This document shows, one piece after another, positions 6,875-13,408 of a DNA stretch of 18,666 bases (the stretch's first letter is position 1; every line of letters begins with the position of its first letter). The notes under the pieces are model-generated. The model was given only the letters and a program-made list of their open reading frames with translations. It searched no databases and had not been told where the DNA came from. Source of the DNA: an uncultured Collinsella sp. (lineage in GTDB: Bacteria > Actinomycetota > Coriobacteriia > Coriobacteriales > Coriobacteriaceae); the NCBI GenBank assembly GCA_905210085.1, contig CAJLVJ010000040.1, positions 1 to 18,666 of the forward strand, in the 5' to 3' direction. Both the position numbers and the translations under genes were made by a program.

Positions 6875-8176
6875 CTATGCCAGCTTGTCGATTTGCCCAA
6901 TCTCCCAAAGCGGAATATTGATGAGCATGCCCTCGTCTCTATATGCCGCCAGGGAGCTCCTCACGCAACGCTCGAGTTTGAATTTTTCGCAGGCTATTTT
7001 CAGACTCTTCGCTTTAAGGTTCTCTGCCGCCTTGACCTCAAGCGGAAGCACGGTTCCCGCATGGTCGATGGCAAAGTCGGTTTCGGCATTGCCGGAGGTA
7101 GAGGACCAATACGCGGGAGTTTTGTCCTGGAGCAAAAGCTCCTGCGCGACGTATTGTTCGGTCAGCGAACCTTTGAACTCGGTAAAAACAGCGGATCCGT
7201 TAAGAACGATGGCCGGAGAGAGACCGGAGAGCGCTCCGAGGATGCCGGTGTCGATGCAGAACAGTTTGAAGCCCGAGAGGTCTTCGTAGCTCGAGAGCGG
7301 CGCCTTTAGAGCGGAAACACGTGGCACCTTATGAACGATTCCGTAGTCCGTGAGCCACTGGAGGCTTTCCTCGAAATCGCGTGCGCGCGCTCCGGGACGA
7401 AGGGCGCCATAGACAAACTTCTTGTTCTCCTTTGTAAGCTGGCCGGGAAGGGATTTCCAAACCAACCTCATGCGCTCGACGATGCGGGCGGGTGCATGTT
7501 TGCCAAAATCGGATTCGTAAGCCTCGATGATTTGCTGCTGAAGCCTTCGGGCTTCGATGAAATCGCGTGTCTCGGCGAAAGCGGAGACAACTTCGGGCAT
7601 ACCGCCGACAACAAGGTATTCCTTGAGCAAGTGCTCGAGCTTTTCGGTAACGTTTGCCAGAAGGTTCATGTCTGCGGCAAGGACGGCGTCGGCGAGCGGG
7701 CCGCCGTCGACGGCACGAACGAATTCGGCAAACCCCATGGGACGCATGGTGAGCTGGTCGATTTTACCGACGGGAAATGACTCGTTTTCGCGTCGGAGCG
7801 CGAGGCCCATATAGGAACCGGCTGCCACGATGTGGTATTCGGGTGCAAGTTCGTTGAAGTACTTGAGTGAGGTGATCCCGCGTGGTGCCTCTTGGATCTC
7901 GTCGAAGATGATGAGCGTGTCTTCCGGCGTTACGGTTTGGCCACGTAGGAGTTCTATCTGGGAGATGATGCGCTTGGGGTCGAGGTTCCCATCGAACAGC
8001 GAGCGTGTGCTCGGCTCGAGCATAAAGTCAAAACGAATGACGTTTCGATACTGCTGGCTTGCGAATTCGTTAAGAAGCCAAGTCTTTCCTGTCTGGCGGG
8101 CTCCCTTAAGCAAGAGAGGTTTGCGATTCGCCCTTGATTTCCAAGCGATAAGTTCACTCATAAGCTGTCGCTGCAT
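6875..8176 (-). CDS. AAA family ATPase with DUF4143 C-terminal domain
   Basis: This 433-residue soluble protein has an N-terminal AAA_14 P-loop domain with Walker A GARQTGKT (25-32) and Walker B TLIIFDEIQE (87-96). A long helical middle region follows, then a DUF4143 C-terminal domain. That domain contains a TDFAID...LPLEVK segment resembling the PD-(D/E)xK nuclease core. Such ATPases are abundant and variable in gut bacteria and archaea; their cellular role is not established. The ATG at 8176 is chosen because GGGAGG lies four bases upstream (8181-8186). An in-frame TTG at 8188 would overlap that site. The gene stands alone, opposite to Ppx, and is flanked on both sides by inverted repeats of one family, suggesting an accessory island. 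Confidence 0.82.
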   Translation of the reverse strand: MQRQLMSELIAWKSRANRKPLLLKGARQTGKTWLLNEFASQQYRNVIRFDFMLEPSTRSLFDGNLDPKRIISQIELLRGQTVTPEDTLIIFDEIQEAPRGITSLKYFNELAPEYHIVAAGSYMGLALRRENESFPVGKIDQLTMRPMGFAEFVRAVDGGPLADAVLAADMNLLANVTEKLEHLLKEYLVVGGMPEVVSAFAETRDFIEARRLQQQIIEAYESDFGKHAPARIVERMRLVWKSLPGQLTKENKKFVYGALRPGARARDFEESLQWLTDYGIVHKVPRVSALKAPLSSYEDLSGFKLFCIDTGILGALSGLSPAIVLNGSAVFTEFKGSLTEQYVAQELLLQDKTPAYWSSTSGNAETDFAIDHAGTVLPLEVKAAENLKAKSLKIACEKFKLERCVRSSLAAYRDEGMLINIPLWEIGQIDKLA

Positions 8177-8180
8177 ATTG

Positions 8181-8205
8181 CCTCCCAACCCTCTCGGCTA
8201 GTATA
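8181..8205 (-). promoter_or_regulatory. Putative -10 and ribosome-binding site of the ATPase gene
   Basis: On the minus strand TATACT (8200-8205) fits a -10 hexamer and GGGAGG (8181-8186) is a strong Shine-Dalgarno sequence for the ATG at 8176. The transcript would have a leader of only about 18 bases. The -35 region falls inside the first unit of the 33-bp tandem repeat (8221-8253), so repeat number could affect expression. Confidence 0.45.
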
Positions 8206-8220
8206 AGGCCATTTGGGCGT

Positions 8221-8310
8221 TTCCATCGAAAAATGTGCGAGACAACCACGTTGTTCCATCGGAAAATGTGGGAGACAACCACGTTTTTCCATCGGAAAAT
8301 GTGGGAACAC
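8221..8310. repeat. 33-bp tandem direct repeat, 2.7 copies
   Basis: Units at 8221-8253 and 8254-8286 and a partial third unit at 8287-8310 share TTCCATCG(A/G)AAAATGTG. The two full units also share GAGACAACCACGTT. The period is exactly 33 bp, with only a few substitutions. There are no spacers, so it is not a CRISPR array. The period is a multiple of three, so open frames cross it on both strands, but these run on into the inverted repeat and the tRNA gene and are not credible proteins. It lies directly upstream of the ATPase promoter. Confidence 0.85.
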
Positions 8311-8314
8311 CAAC

Positions 8315-8387
8315 CTAAGTTGCGGTGGAATAGTTCCTAAATGGGCTGGTAAACTGCAAAAACAGGAACTATTCCACCGCAACTTAG
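8315..8387. repeat. Perfect 24-bp inverted repeat of the TTGCGGTG family
   Basis: The left arm at 8315-8338 (core AGTTGCGGTGGAATAG) and the right arm at 8364-8387 are exact reverse complements over 24 bp. They are separated by a 25-base A-rich spacer. It is the best-preserved copy of the family also seen at 6733-6799 and 65-91. It lies between the 33-bp tandem repeat and the terminator of tRNA-Leu. The perfect pairing implies recent insertion, conversion between arms, or selection on the structure. Confidence 0.9.
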
Positions 8388-8402
8388 AGCCCCACCGGCG
8401 TG

Positions 8403-8442
8403 TAAAAGAAACGAGCCCGCATCCCTGGGGGACGCGGGCTCG
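8403..8442 (-). terminator. Intrinsic terminator after tRNA-Leu
   Basis: On the minus strand ACGAGCCCGC (8433-8442) pairs with GCGGGCTCGT (8411-8420), a perfect 10-bp stem. A T-rich tail TTCTTTTAC follows. It starts 12 bp beyond the 3' end of the tRNA gene and ends that transcript. Confidence 0.88.
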
Positions 8443-8453
8443 TAAACAATACG

Positions 8454-8538
8454 TGGTAGGGGCGGTGGGACTCGAACCCACAATCCTTGCGGCGAGAGAT
8501 TTTAAGTCTCCTGCGTATGCCAATTCCGCCACGCCCCC
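8454..8538 (-). tRNA. tRNA-Leu (anticodon TAA)
   Basis: On the minus strand the 85-nt gene begins GGGGGCG and ends CGCCCCT-A-CCA, giving a 7-bp acceptor stem with one G-U pair and a genome-encoded CCA. The D-arm contains GGCGGAATTGGCA. The anticodon arm GAGACTTAAAATCTC places TAA as the anticodon. The long variable arm expected of a class II leucine tRNA follows, and the T-arm contains GGTTCGAGTCCC. It reads UUA codons, which are rare in a GC-rich genome. The upstream protein gene ends 31 bp before it on the same strand, so the two may share a transcript. Confidence 0.97.
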
Positions 8539-8569
8539 GTGAGACTAGAAGTCTAGCACAAGCCGTCCG

Positions 8570-9193
8570 TTACGCGTTGACGGCCATCGAGTGTTGGCCC
8601 GACTTCTCCAGGAACTCCTGGAACTTGGCTTCGTCGCCCTTGTTCTGGTACTGCAGGGCCAGCAGGTACTCCAAGCGGCAGCGCTTGACCTTGTCGTCAC
8701 CGGCATCCTTGAGCATGCGCTCCAGCTCGGGAATGTCGTTGTGGCGCTTGAGGATCATCGTGTCGTACATCAGCTGACACTCGTGCGCGACTGCCTCGGC
8801 CTGACCGCCCTCAAAGCCCTTGATCTCGTGCAGCAGCTCTTTGGACTTTTTACGGTCCTCCTGGCCAACGTAGTAGTTAAAGGCCTTGATCACCAGGTCG
8901 ACGCGCTGCATCTTGGGGAGGTTGAGCCCCAGCAGCAGGTCGAACATCTCGCTGGCACGCTCGTGGTCCTCGCGCAGCAGATAGGAGCTCAGACGCAGGT
9001 AGTCGCGGTTGTAGCGCGGGTACAGCATGCTGGTGAGTTTGCCGTCGAGCAAACGATCGAACTCGTCCCACTGCTTGGCGGCCATAAGCTGCTGCAGGCG
9101 CTTGAACGTTGTGCGTTTTTTGACGCTAAAGAACACCGACACGGCGATGCAGATGATAACGACGGCGGTCCAGAGTGTGCGGGAATCGGGCAT
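8570..9193 (-). CDS. Membrane-anchored helical-repeat protein of unknown function
   Basis: I do not recognise a named family. The 207-residue protein has one N-terminal hydrophobic segment (about 7-23) followed by a Lys/Arg-rich stretch, which suggests a signal anchor. The rest is helical with TPR-like spacing (for example QWDEFDRLLDGKL, HERASEMFDLLLGL and a C-terminal LALQYQNKGDEAKFQEFLEKSG), fitting a scaffold or adaptor role. The ATG at 9193 has AAGGA eight bases upstream and a TATAAT -10 about 55 bp further up. It ends 31 bp before tRNA-Leu on the same strand with no terminator between, so co-transcription with the tRNA is likely. Confidence 0.75.
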   Translation of the reverse strand: MPDSRTLWTAVVIICIAVSVFFSVKKRTTFKRLQQLMAAKQWDEFDRLLDGKLTSMLYPRYNRDYLRLSSYLLREDHERASEMFDLLLGLNLPKMQRVDLVIKAFNYYVGQEDRKKSKELLHEIKGFEGGQAEAVAHECQLMYDTMILKRHNDIPELERMLKDAGDDKVKRCRLEYLLALQYQNKGDEAKFQEFLEKSGQHSMAVNA

Positions 9194-9248
9194 ATTGGGG
9201 TCCTTAGTCGCTCATAAAGCGAGCGGTATGACAACACGTACTAGATGT

Positions 9249-9254
9249 ATTATA
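9249..9254 (-). promoter_or_regulatory. Putative -10 element for the helical-repeat gene
   Basis: A consensus TATAAT lies on the minus strand at 9249-9254, with the start codon about 55 bp downstream. No clear -35 is seen. The 163-bp gap also has to carry the divergent promoter of the PTS EIIB gene; a TACACT at 9317-9322 on the plus strand is a weak candidate for it. Confidence 0.45.
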
Positions 9255-9356
9255 CGCAGCGCGCAAGCAAACTGGCATAAAAGCTCATCGAGGCCGAGTG
9301 CCATCGCTCGCTGCGGTACACTTACCTAAAGTAAACCATGAAGGGAGACATTACCT

Positions 9357-9644
9357 ATGAAGAAGATCGTTTTGGCTTGCGGTGCTGGCGCTGCTACTTC
9401 CACGCTCGTTGCCCAGAAGGTCGCTACCCTGCTCGACGCCAACGGTTATGCCGACAAGTACGAGATCGTGCAGTGCGCCATCTCCGAGGCCAAGGATTAC
9501 TGCGACGAGGGCGCTGACCTGCTGATCGCCACCACCGTTGCCCCCGAGGGCCTCACCTGCCCGTACGTGAGTGGCGTGCCCTTCATGACCGGCATGAACC
9601 GCGTTGCCGCCGAGAAGGCCGTTCTCGACGTCATGGCTCAGTAG
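9357..9644 (+). CDS. PTS EIIB component, galactitol (GatB) family
   Basis: This 95-residue cytoplasmic protein matches the GatB-type IIB subunits, which accept phosphate from EIIA on a cysteine and pass it to sugar at EIIC. The phospho-accepting Cys is C8 in the MKKIVLACGAGAATSTLVAQKV N-terminus, of which CGAGAATSTL is the loop. The TTVAPEG and PYVSGVPFMTGMN segments fit the rest of the fold, and the length is normal. An AAGGGAG ribosome-binding site precedes the ATG. No EIIA or EIIC gene is in the window, so it is an orphan subunit or works with distant partners. The substrate cannot be told. It is followed after 11 bp by a VOC-fold gene, probably in one operon. Confidence 0.85.
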   Translation: MKKIVLACGAGAATSTLVAQKVATLLDANGYADKYEIVQCAISEAKDYCDEGADLLIATTVAPEGLTCPYVSGVPFMTGMNRVAAEKAVLDVMAQ

Positions 9645-9655
9645 GCGCTGACTGC

Positions 9656-10030
9656 ATGAGTGAGCAGAACGTCAACCCGGTAGAGCTCTTTGGTATGCGC
9701 GTTGCCCATGTGGGCATTAACGCCACCGACCCGGCAGACGCCCTGGAGATCGCGGAGCTGTTCTCGACGATGATGGGCCTGCCCGTCATCGAGACCCCGG
9801 TTTCGTACTTCAACGATTCGCTGGTCGAGATCATGAAGCAGAACGGTCGTGGCACCAAGGGCCACATCGGCTTTGCCGTTAACGACATCGATGCGGCCGA
9901 GAAGTGGTTTGCCGAGCGCGGGCTCGAGGTCAACGAAGAGTCGCGCGCACTGCTGCCCGACGGTGGTACCAAGCTCGTGTACTTTAAGCGCGAGTTCGCC
10001 GGTTTCGCCGTGCACCTGTGCCGCGAGTAG
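9656..10030 (+). CDS. VOC superfamily (glyoxalase-like) protein
   Basis: This 124-residue protein has the paired beta-alpha-beta-beta-beta modules of the vicinal oxygen chelate fold. Possible metal ligands are H18 (RVAHVGINATD), E58 (LVEIMKQNG), H70 (GHIGFAVNDID) and H120 or E124 (GFAVHLCRE). It resembles the VOC-like domain found at the C-terminus of some Firmicutes KDPG/KHG aldolases, which share the pattern AHIGIN ... EIMK ... GHI ... GFAVHL. That fits its place behind a PTS subunit and suggests sugar-acid metabolism, but this is inference. The ribosome-binding site before the ATG at 9656 is poor. An ATG at 9695, just before RVAHVGIN and preceded by GGTAGAG, is an alternative start. Confidence 0.78.
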   Translation: MSEQNVNPVELFGMRVAHVGINATDPADALEIAELFSTMMGLPVIETPVSYFNDSLVEIMKQNGRGTKGHIGFAVNDIDAAEKWFAERGLEVNEESRALLPDGGTKLVYFKREFAGFAVHLCRE

Positions 10031-10054
10031 CGCACAAGCTGCCATAGCTGGCAA

Positions 10055-10090
10055 AAAGGGATAGGGCCGCGTGGCCCTATCCCTTTATTT
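10055..10090. terminator. Bidirectional terminator between the VOC gene and the histidine kinase
   Basis: A perfect 14-bp stem, AAAGGGATAGGGCC (10055-10068) with its complement at 10073-10086, encloses a GCGT tetraloop. TTATTT follows on the plus strand, and the bases on the other side read TTTTTGCC on the minus strand. It lies between convergent genes and can serve both. Confidence 0.9.
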
Positions 10091-10105
10091 ATGTCGAGGG
10101 GCTTC

Positions 10106-11401
10106 CTACCGCGGCAGGCGAATCGTAAAGCGGCTGCCGACGCCCTCGACCGAGGTCACGCCGATGACGCCGCCGTGGCTGTCGACGATCCACTTGGCGA
10201 TAGCGAGCCCCAGGCCCGAACCCTGCGCGCCGGCATCGCGCGCGTTGTCGGCACGGTAGAACCGCTCGAACGCGTGAGCTGCGGATTCCTGGTTCATGCC
10301 GATGCCTTCGTCCTCAACGCTTATGTCGATCGTGCCCGCGCCCGCATCTGGCGCTACGCCAAACGAGATGGGCGTGCCCGCGTCCGAATACTTGGCGGCG
10401 TTTTGCACGATCACGCGAAGAGCCTGCTTCACGAGCGCCACGTCGACGGGCGCGGCGCAGCGCGGGTCGCTGACAAGCGCAGCGTCAAAGGCCAGCCGAT
10501 ACGTGTGCGCGGCATCGATCATCTGCGATTCTTCGCATACCTCGCTGACCAGTGCAGCCAAGTTGGTATGCGCGCGCCGCAGGACCGTGCGCCCGGCATC
10601 GCCGCGCGCCAAAAACAGCAGCTGCTCCACAAGCTCTTGCATGTGCTCGCTTTCGGCTTTAAGGGACGCGATGGATTCCGCCAGCACGTCCGGGTCGTCC
10701 TTACCCCAGCGGTCGAGCATGTTCACGTAGCCCTGAATCACCGCGATGGGCGTGCGTAGCTCGTGGCTTGCATCGTTGACAAAGCGCATCTGCTGCAGCT
10801 TTGCCTCTTGCATCTGGCGCAGCAGGCGGTTGAGCGCGACCTCGATGCTTGCCAGGTCGGCGTCGCCGGTGGTGACGCTCGGCGAGTCGACGCTTGCGCG
10901 CTCGATGGCCTGCTCCAGTGTCTCCATTTTGCCGCCGGCGAGTTGCATGCGGCCGAGTTCGTCCACGCGCAGTGCCAAGTCGTTGAGCGGTGCCATGGTA
11001 CGGCGCACACGGCGGGCACCGCCGAGCATGTTGAGCACGCTGATGACCTGCCAACCCACAACGACAAGGTAGAGAGGCCATAGCGTGACGAGGTCCTGCG
11101 CGAGGGGGAAAGTCTTGGTGGTACGCGCGAGCTCGACGGTATAGGTGAGCGTTGTCAGGTCCCAGCCGCGCGCGGGCGTCAGCGTCATGCCGCGAACGGT
11201 GGCGCTGGGGATCCATCCTGCGGTAAACGCGCCGTTGGGCAGCGTCTGGTTGTATCCATAGACGAGGATCGCCGCCACAATCACTACTAGCAGCAGGTCG
11301 AGCCAAACGTAGCTCATCAGGCGGCGCCACATATAGCTCCAGTTGATGGCGCGGGCGATGGAGGTGACGCGCTTGGCCTCGGCGTTACGCGCGGCAGACA
11401 T
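10106..11401 (-). CDS. Membrane sensor histidine kinase
   Basis: This 431-residue kinase is the partner of the preceding response regulator. It has TM1 (about 31-48), a short extracytoplasmic loop of about 55 residues, TM2 (about 104-124), a HAMP-like linker, and a HisKA domain with the phospho-accepting H213 in NDASHELRTP. The HATPase domain has its N-box around N334 (IVQNAAKYS), G1 DEGIGM (364-369), an F-box FERFYRAD and G2 GSGLGLA (394-400). The small sensor loop leaves the stimulus unknown. The ATG at 11401 lies inside the end of the regulator gene, a 17-bp overlap typical of translational coupling. The frame stays open farther upstream, but that part is only a shadow of the regulator. 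Confidence 0.93.
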   Translation of the reverse strand: MSAARNAEAKRVTSIARAINWSYMWRRLMSYVWLDLLLVVIVAAILVYGYNQTLPNGAFTAGWIPSATVRGMTLTPARGWDLTTLTYTVELARTTKTFPLAQDLVTLWPLYLVVVGWQVISVLNMLGGARRVRRTMAPLNDLALRVDELGRMQLAGGKMETLEQAIERASVDSPSVTTGDADLASIEVALNRLLRQMQEAKLQQMRFVNDASHELRTPIAVIQGYVNMLDRWGKDDPDVLAESIASLKAESEHMQELVEQLLFLARGDAGRTVLRRAHTNLAALVSEVCEESQMIDAAHTYRLAFDAALVSDPRCAAPVDVALVKQALRVIVQNAAKYSDAGTPISFGVAPDAGAGTIDISVEDEGIGMNQESAAHAFERFYRADNARDAGAQGSGLGLAIAKWIVDSHGGVIGVTSVEGVGSRFTIRLPR

Positions 11402-12164
11402 AGCCCACCCCGCGCACGGTCTGGATGATGCGGGCGCCGCCGGCGTCCTCGATCTTGGCGCGTAGATGCGCGATGTGCACGTCGACGTTGTTGGTGTCGC
11501 CCATGTATTCGTAGCCCAGCGCTTCGTGCGCGATGCGTTCGCGCGTGAGCACGGTCTCGGCATGCGCCATAAGCAGGGCGAGGACATCGAACTCGCGGGC
11601 CGTGAGCGCAATGGGCGAGCCGCCGACCGTGACTTCGCGGCGGTCGGGGTCGAGCGCAACCGAGCCCACGGCGAGCGTGGCGGGGGAGAGCGAGGCGGAA
11701 ACCTGGGTCGAGTCACTGACCGGGGGCATCGCAGTGGCGCCGACACCCGTGCCGCCTGCCGCGCCCGTCCCGATGCCGCCAACGCCCGAAGCCGCCCGTA
11801 CGGCCTCCGAGCGCTTCAGCGCCACGCGGATCCGTGCGAACAGCTCCTCAATCGCAAATGGCTTGGTCAGGTAATCGTCGGCGCCGGCATCGAGCCCGGC
11901 CACCTTGTCCATCACGGCATCGCGAGCGGTGACCATAATCACCGGCACATTCTTGTGCTTGCGGACACGCCGCAGGACCTCCATGCCGTTGAGCTGCGGC
12001 AACAGCACATCGAGCAGAATCAAATCGTAGTCGCGCTCTAGTGCCAGGTCCACGGCGGTGCGGCCATCGGCGGCGTGTTCCACCTGGTAGCCCTCGTGCT
12101 CCAGCTCGAGCGTCACAAAGCGGGCGATTTTCTCCTCGTCCTCTACGATCAGGATCTGTGCCAT
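11385..12164 (-). CDS. OmpR/PhoB family response regulator
   Basis: This 259-residue DNA-binding regulator has a receiver domain (1-120) with acidic pocket E8/D9, phospho-acceptor D52 in LLDVLLP, T79 and K101 in LTKPF. A winged-helix effector domain (about 166-259) includes LTAREFDVLALLMAH and NNVDVHIAHLRAKIE, and ends in IIQTVRGVGYVCRA. The two are joined by an unusually long Gly/Ala/Ser/Thr-rich linker (about 122-165), which makes it some 30 residues longer than typical family members. It follows the DUF4342 gene by 18 bp and overlaps the kinase start, so the three form one operon. Autoregulation is likely, but no clear tandem binding site was found upstream. Confidence 0.95.
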   Translation of the reverse strand: MAQILIVEDEEKIARFVTLELEHEGYQVEHAADGRTAVDLALERDYDLILLDVLLPQLNGMEVLRRVRKHKNVPVIMVTARDAVMDKVAGLDAGADDYLTKPFAIEELFARIRVALKRSEAVRAASGVGGIGTGAAGGTGVGATAMPPVSDSTQVSASLSPATLAVGSVALDPDRREVTVGGSPIALTAREFDVLALLMAHAETVLTRERIAHEALGYEYMGDTNNVDVHIAHLRAKIEDAGGARIIQTVRGVGYVCRA

Positions 12165-12182
12165 GCGTGCCCCCGTCTGCGA

Positions 12183-12725
12183 TTACTTGTCGTCGTTCAG
12201 ATTTTGCTTGATGTCGTCCGCGGCATCGGCAGCGTGATTCATAAGGTTGTTGATGCTGCCGGGCACGTCGCCGTCGCTATCGATGCGGTAGCGCATGCCA
12301 AAGAACAGGCCAATCAGCATCAGCCATATCGTGGCGCCCCAGGCAAATAGCGCGACGATGGGGATCAGGATGGGAATGTTGAGGATGATGGCGTCGCGGC
12401 GCGTGGCGATAAACTTGGTGTCCAAGCTCAGGCGGAAGAGCTTTTTGAGGTACTCCCACACGCTGTCCATCTTCTTGGAGAAGTCGGTCTTTTCGCTCGA
12501 CTTTTCGTAGGCGGCCTGCGCGGCAACCATCTCGGCCGAGGGCTCGTCGACCGGCGCGGACTCGGTGGCGGCGTGCGCTGACGTGGTCTGTGTCTTGCCC
12601 TGCGACTCGAGCCAAATGATGGCGTCCAGAACGTTGCCGTCGGCGGCGTCGAGCGCGGCTTTGGCATCGGTGTAGCTCACGTTGCACTTGGTGCGGATGG
12701 TTTCAACCTTTTCGAGGTCGTCCAT
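12183..12725 (-). CDS. DUF4342 domain membrane protein with UBA-like N-terminus
   Basis: This 180-residue protein starts with a UBA/TS-N-like three-helix segment (LEKVETIRTKCNVSYTDAKA and on to ALDAADGNVLDAIIWLE, residues 4-40). A charged, disordered linker follows, then an amphipathic segment (about 84-105) and a hydrophobic region (about 113-145, probably one or two membrane passes) ending FFGMRYRI. This layout fits DUF4342 proteins, whose function is unknown. It is the first gene of the operon with the response regulator and kinase, so it may modulate or be a target of that system. AAAGGA precedes the ATG. A C-terminal soluble tail (148-180) is rich in Asp and Asn. Confidence 0.8.
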   Translation of the reverse strand: MDDLEKVETIRTKCNVSYTDAKAALDAADGNVLDAIIWLESQGKTQTTSAHAATESAPVDEPSAEMVAAQAAYEKSSEKTDFSKKMDSVWEYLKKLFRLSLDTKFIATRRDAIILNIPILIPIVALFAWGATIWLMLIGLFFGMRYRIDSDGDVPGSINNLMNHAADAADDIKQNLNDDK

Positions 12726-13083
12726 GACCTGTCCTTTCGTTCGATGGGCGCGACGCCGGGCGATCTGCCCGGGCGCGAGCGTAGCGTTCGGCGGCCTGCG
12801 TTGCGCGGCGCCGCCCCGCCCTTGGTCGAACTCTATAGTGCAGGTTATAGATTAAGCGATTCTTGAGCCAAGATTAATGTTGGATGAGTTTTTGAGTAGC
12901 GGTGGGAAAAGTATTAGACCTCGATAGCGGGGGATGTGGTGCCGGTGCAAAACGGCGTCAAAGGTTGGTCGAGCAGGCGGTTTCTCCATTGATGTCCGCA
13001 CAGCATGTGACTCTTACCCTGCCGCCCCGCTCTGCCGCGGCGGCATGCGTCTGAATAACGACCCTCTAAGGAGTTCGATACCG
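12726..13083. other. Divergent intergenic region with no supported gene
   Basis: This 358-bp gap separates the DUF4342 operon (minus) from a small membrane protein gene (plus). The part at about 12825-12925 is clearly more AT-rich than its surroundings and looks like a promoter region. On the minus strand TTGGCT (12866-12871) and TATAAC (12844-12849), 16 bp apart, are a weak promoter candidate for the operon, and TATAGA (12832-12837) is another. A GC-rich palindrome, TGCCGCGGCGGCA, lies near 13034-13046 just before the plus-strand gene. I see no coding region. Confidence 0.5.
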
Positions 13084-13323
13084 ATGAGTGACAACGCAAA
13101 GCATCTCGCAAAGAAGTGCGTTAAGGACGCGGGGCCGTGCCTCGCGCTGTGCGTAGCCGGCGCAGCGGTCGCGCTGCTGGCTGTTCTGGGGCCATTCGAC
13201 GTGCTCCGAAGTGTTAGCTCTCTGCACGTTTGCATGGCCCTTGCCGGCGCCATGATGACCGGCGGCGTGTTCGATCTGATTTTTTGGGTGCTCGACCCGT
13301 TTGGATGGAAGAACGAGGGGTAG
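13084..13323 (+). CDS. Small two-pass membrane protein of unknown function
   Basis: This predicted 79-residue protein has a short charged N-terminus (MSDNAKHLAKKCVKDAG), a first hydrophobic segment (about 18-37), a short loop and a second hydrophobic segment (about 47-70). It ends in DPFGWKNEG. The ATG at 13084 is chosen because CTAAGGAG lies ten bases upstream; the in-frame sequence upstream of it does not look coding. No family is recognised. It lies 85 bp before the phosphoesterase gene on the same strand and may share its transcript. Confidence 0.6.
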   Translation: MSDNAKHLAKKCVKDAGPCLALCVAGAAVALLAVLGPFDVLRSVSSLHVCMALAGAMMTGGVFDLIFWVLDPFGWKNEG

Positions 13324-13408
13324 GTCCTAAAGGATGGAAGGGCTGGAACGGTTGGCTTAGTGATCGTGCAGAATGTGGGCTAGCGACTTGCAGGGAAGTG
13401 GTAATCCG

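Noticed and set aside
8177..8188. TTG start at 8188 for the ATPase gene
   Set aside because: It would place the GGGAGG ribosome-binding site inside the coding region; the ATG at 8176 is correctly spaced from it.
6730..8190. A toxin-antitoxin or defence island around the ATPase
   Set aside because: Only one gene is present and no partner with toxin, nuclease or antitoxin features lies beside it; the nuclease-like C-terminal motif alone is not enough.
8221..8310. CRISPR array
   Set aside because: The 33-bp units are contiguous, without spacers, and no cas gene is in the window.
8158..8542. Small open frames on both strands across the 33-bp tandem repeat
   Set aside because: They cross the perfect inverted repeat, a terminator and the tRNA-Leu gene; they are open only because the repeat period is a multiple of three.
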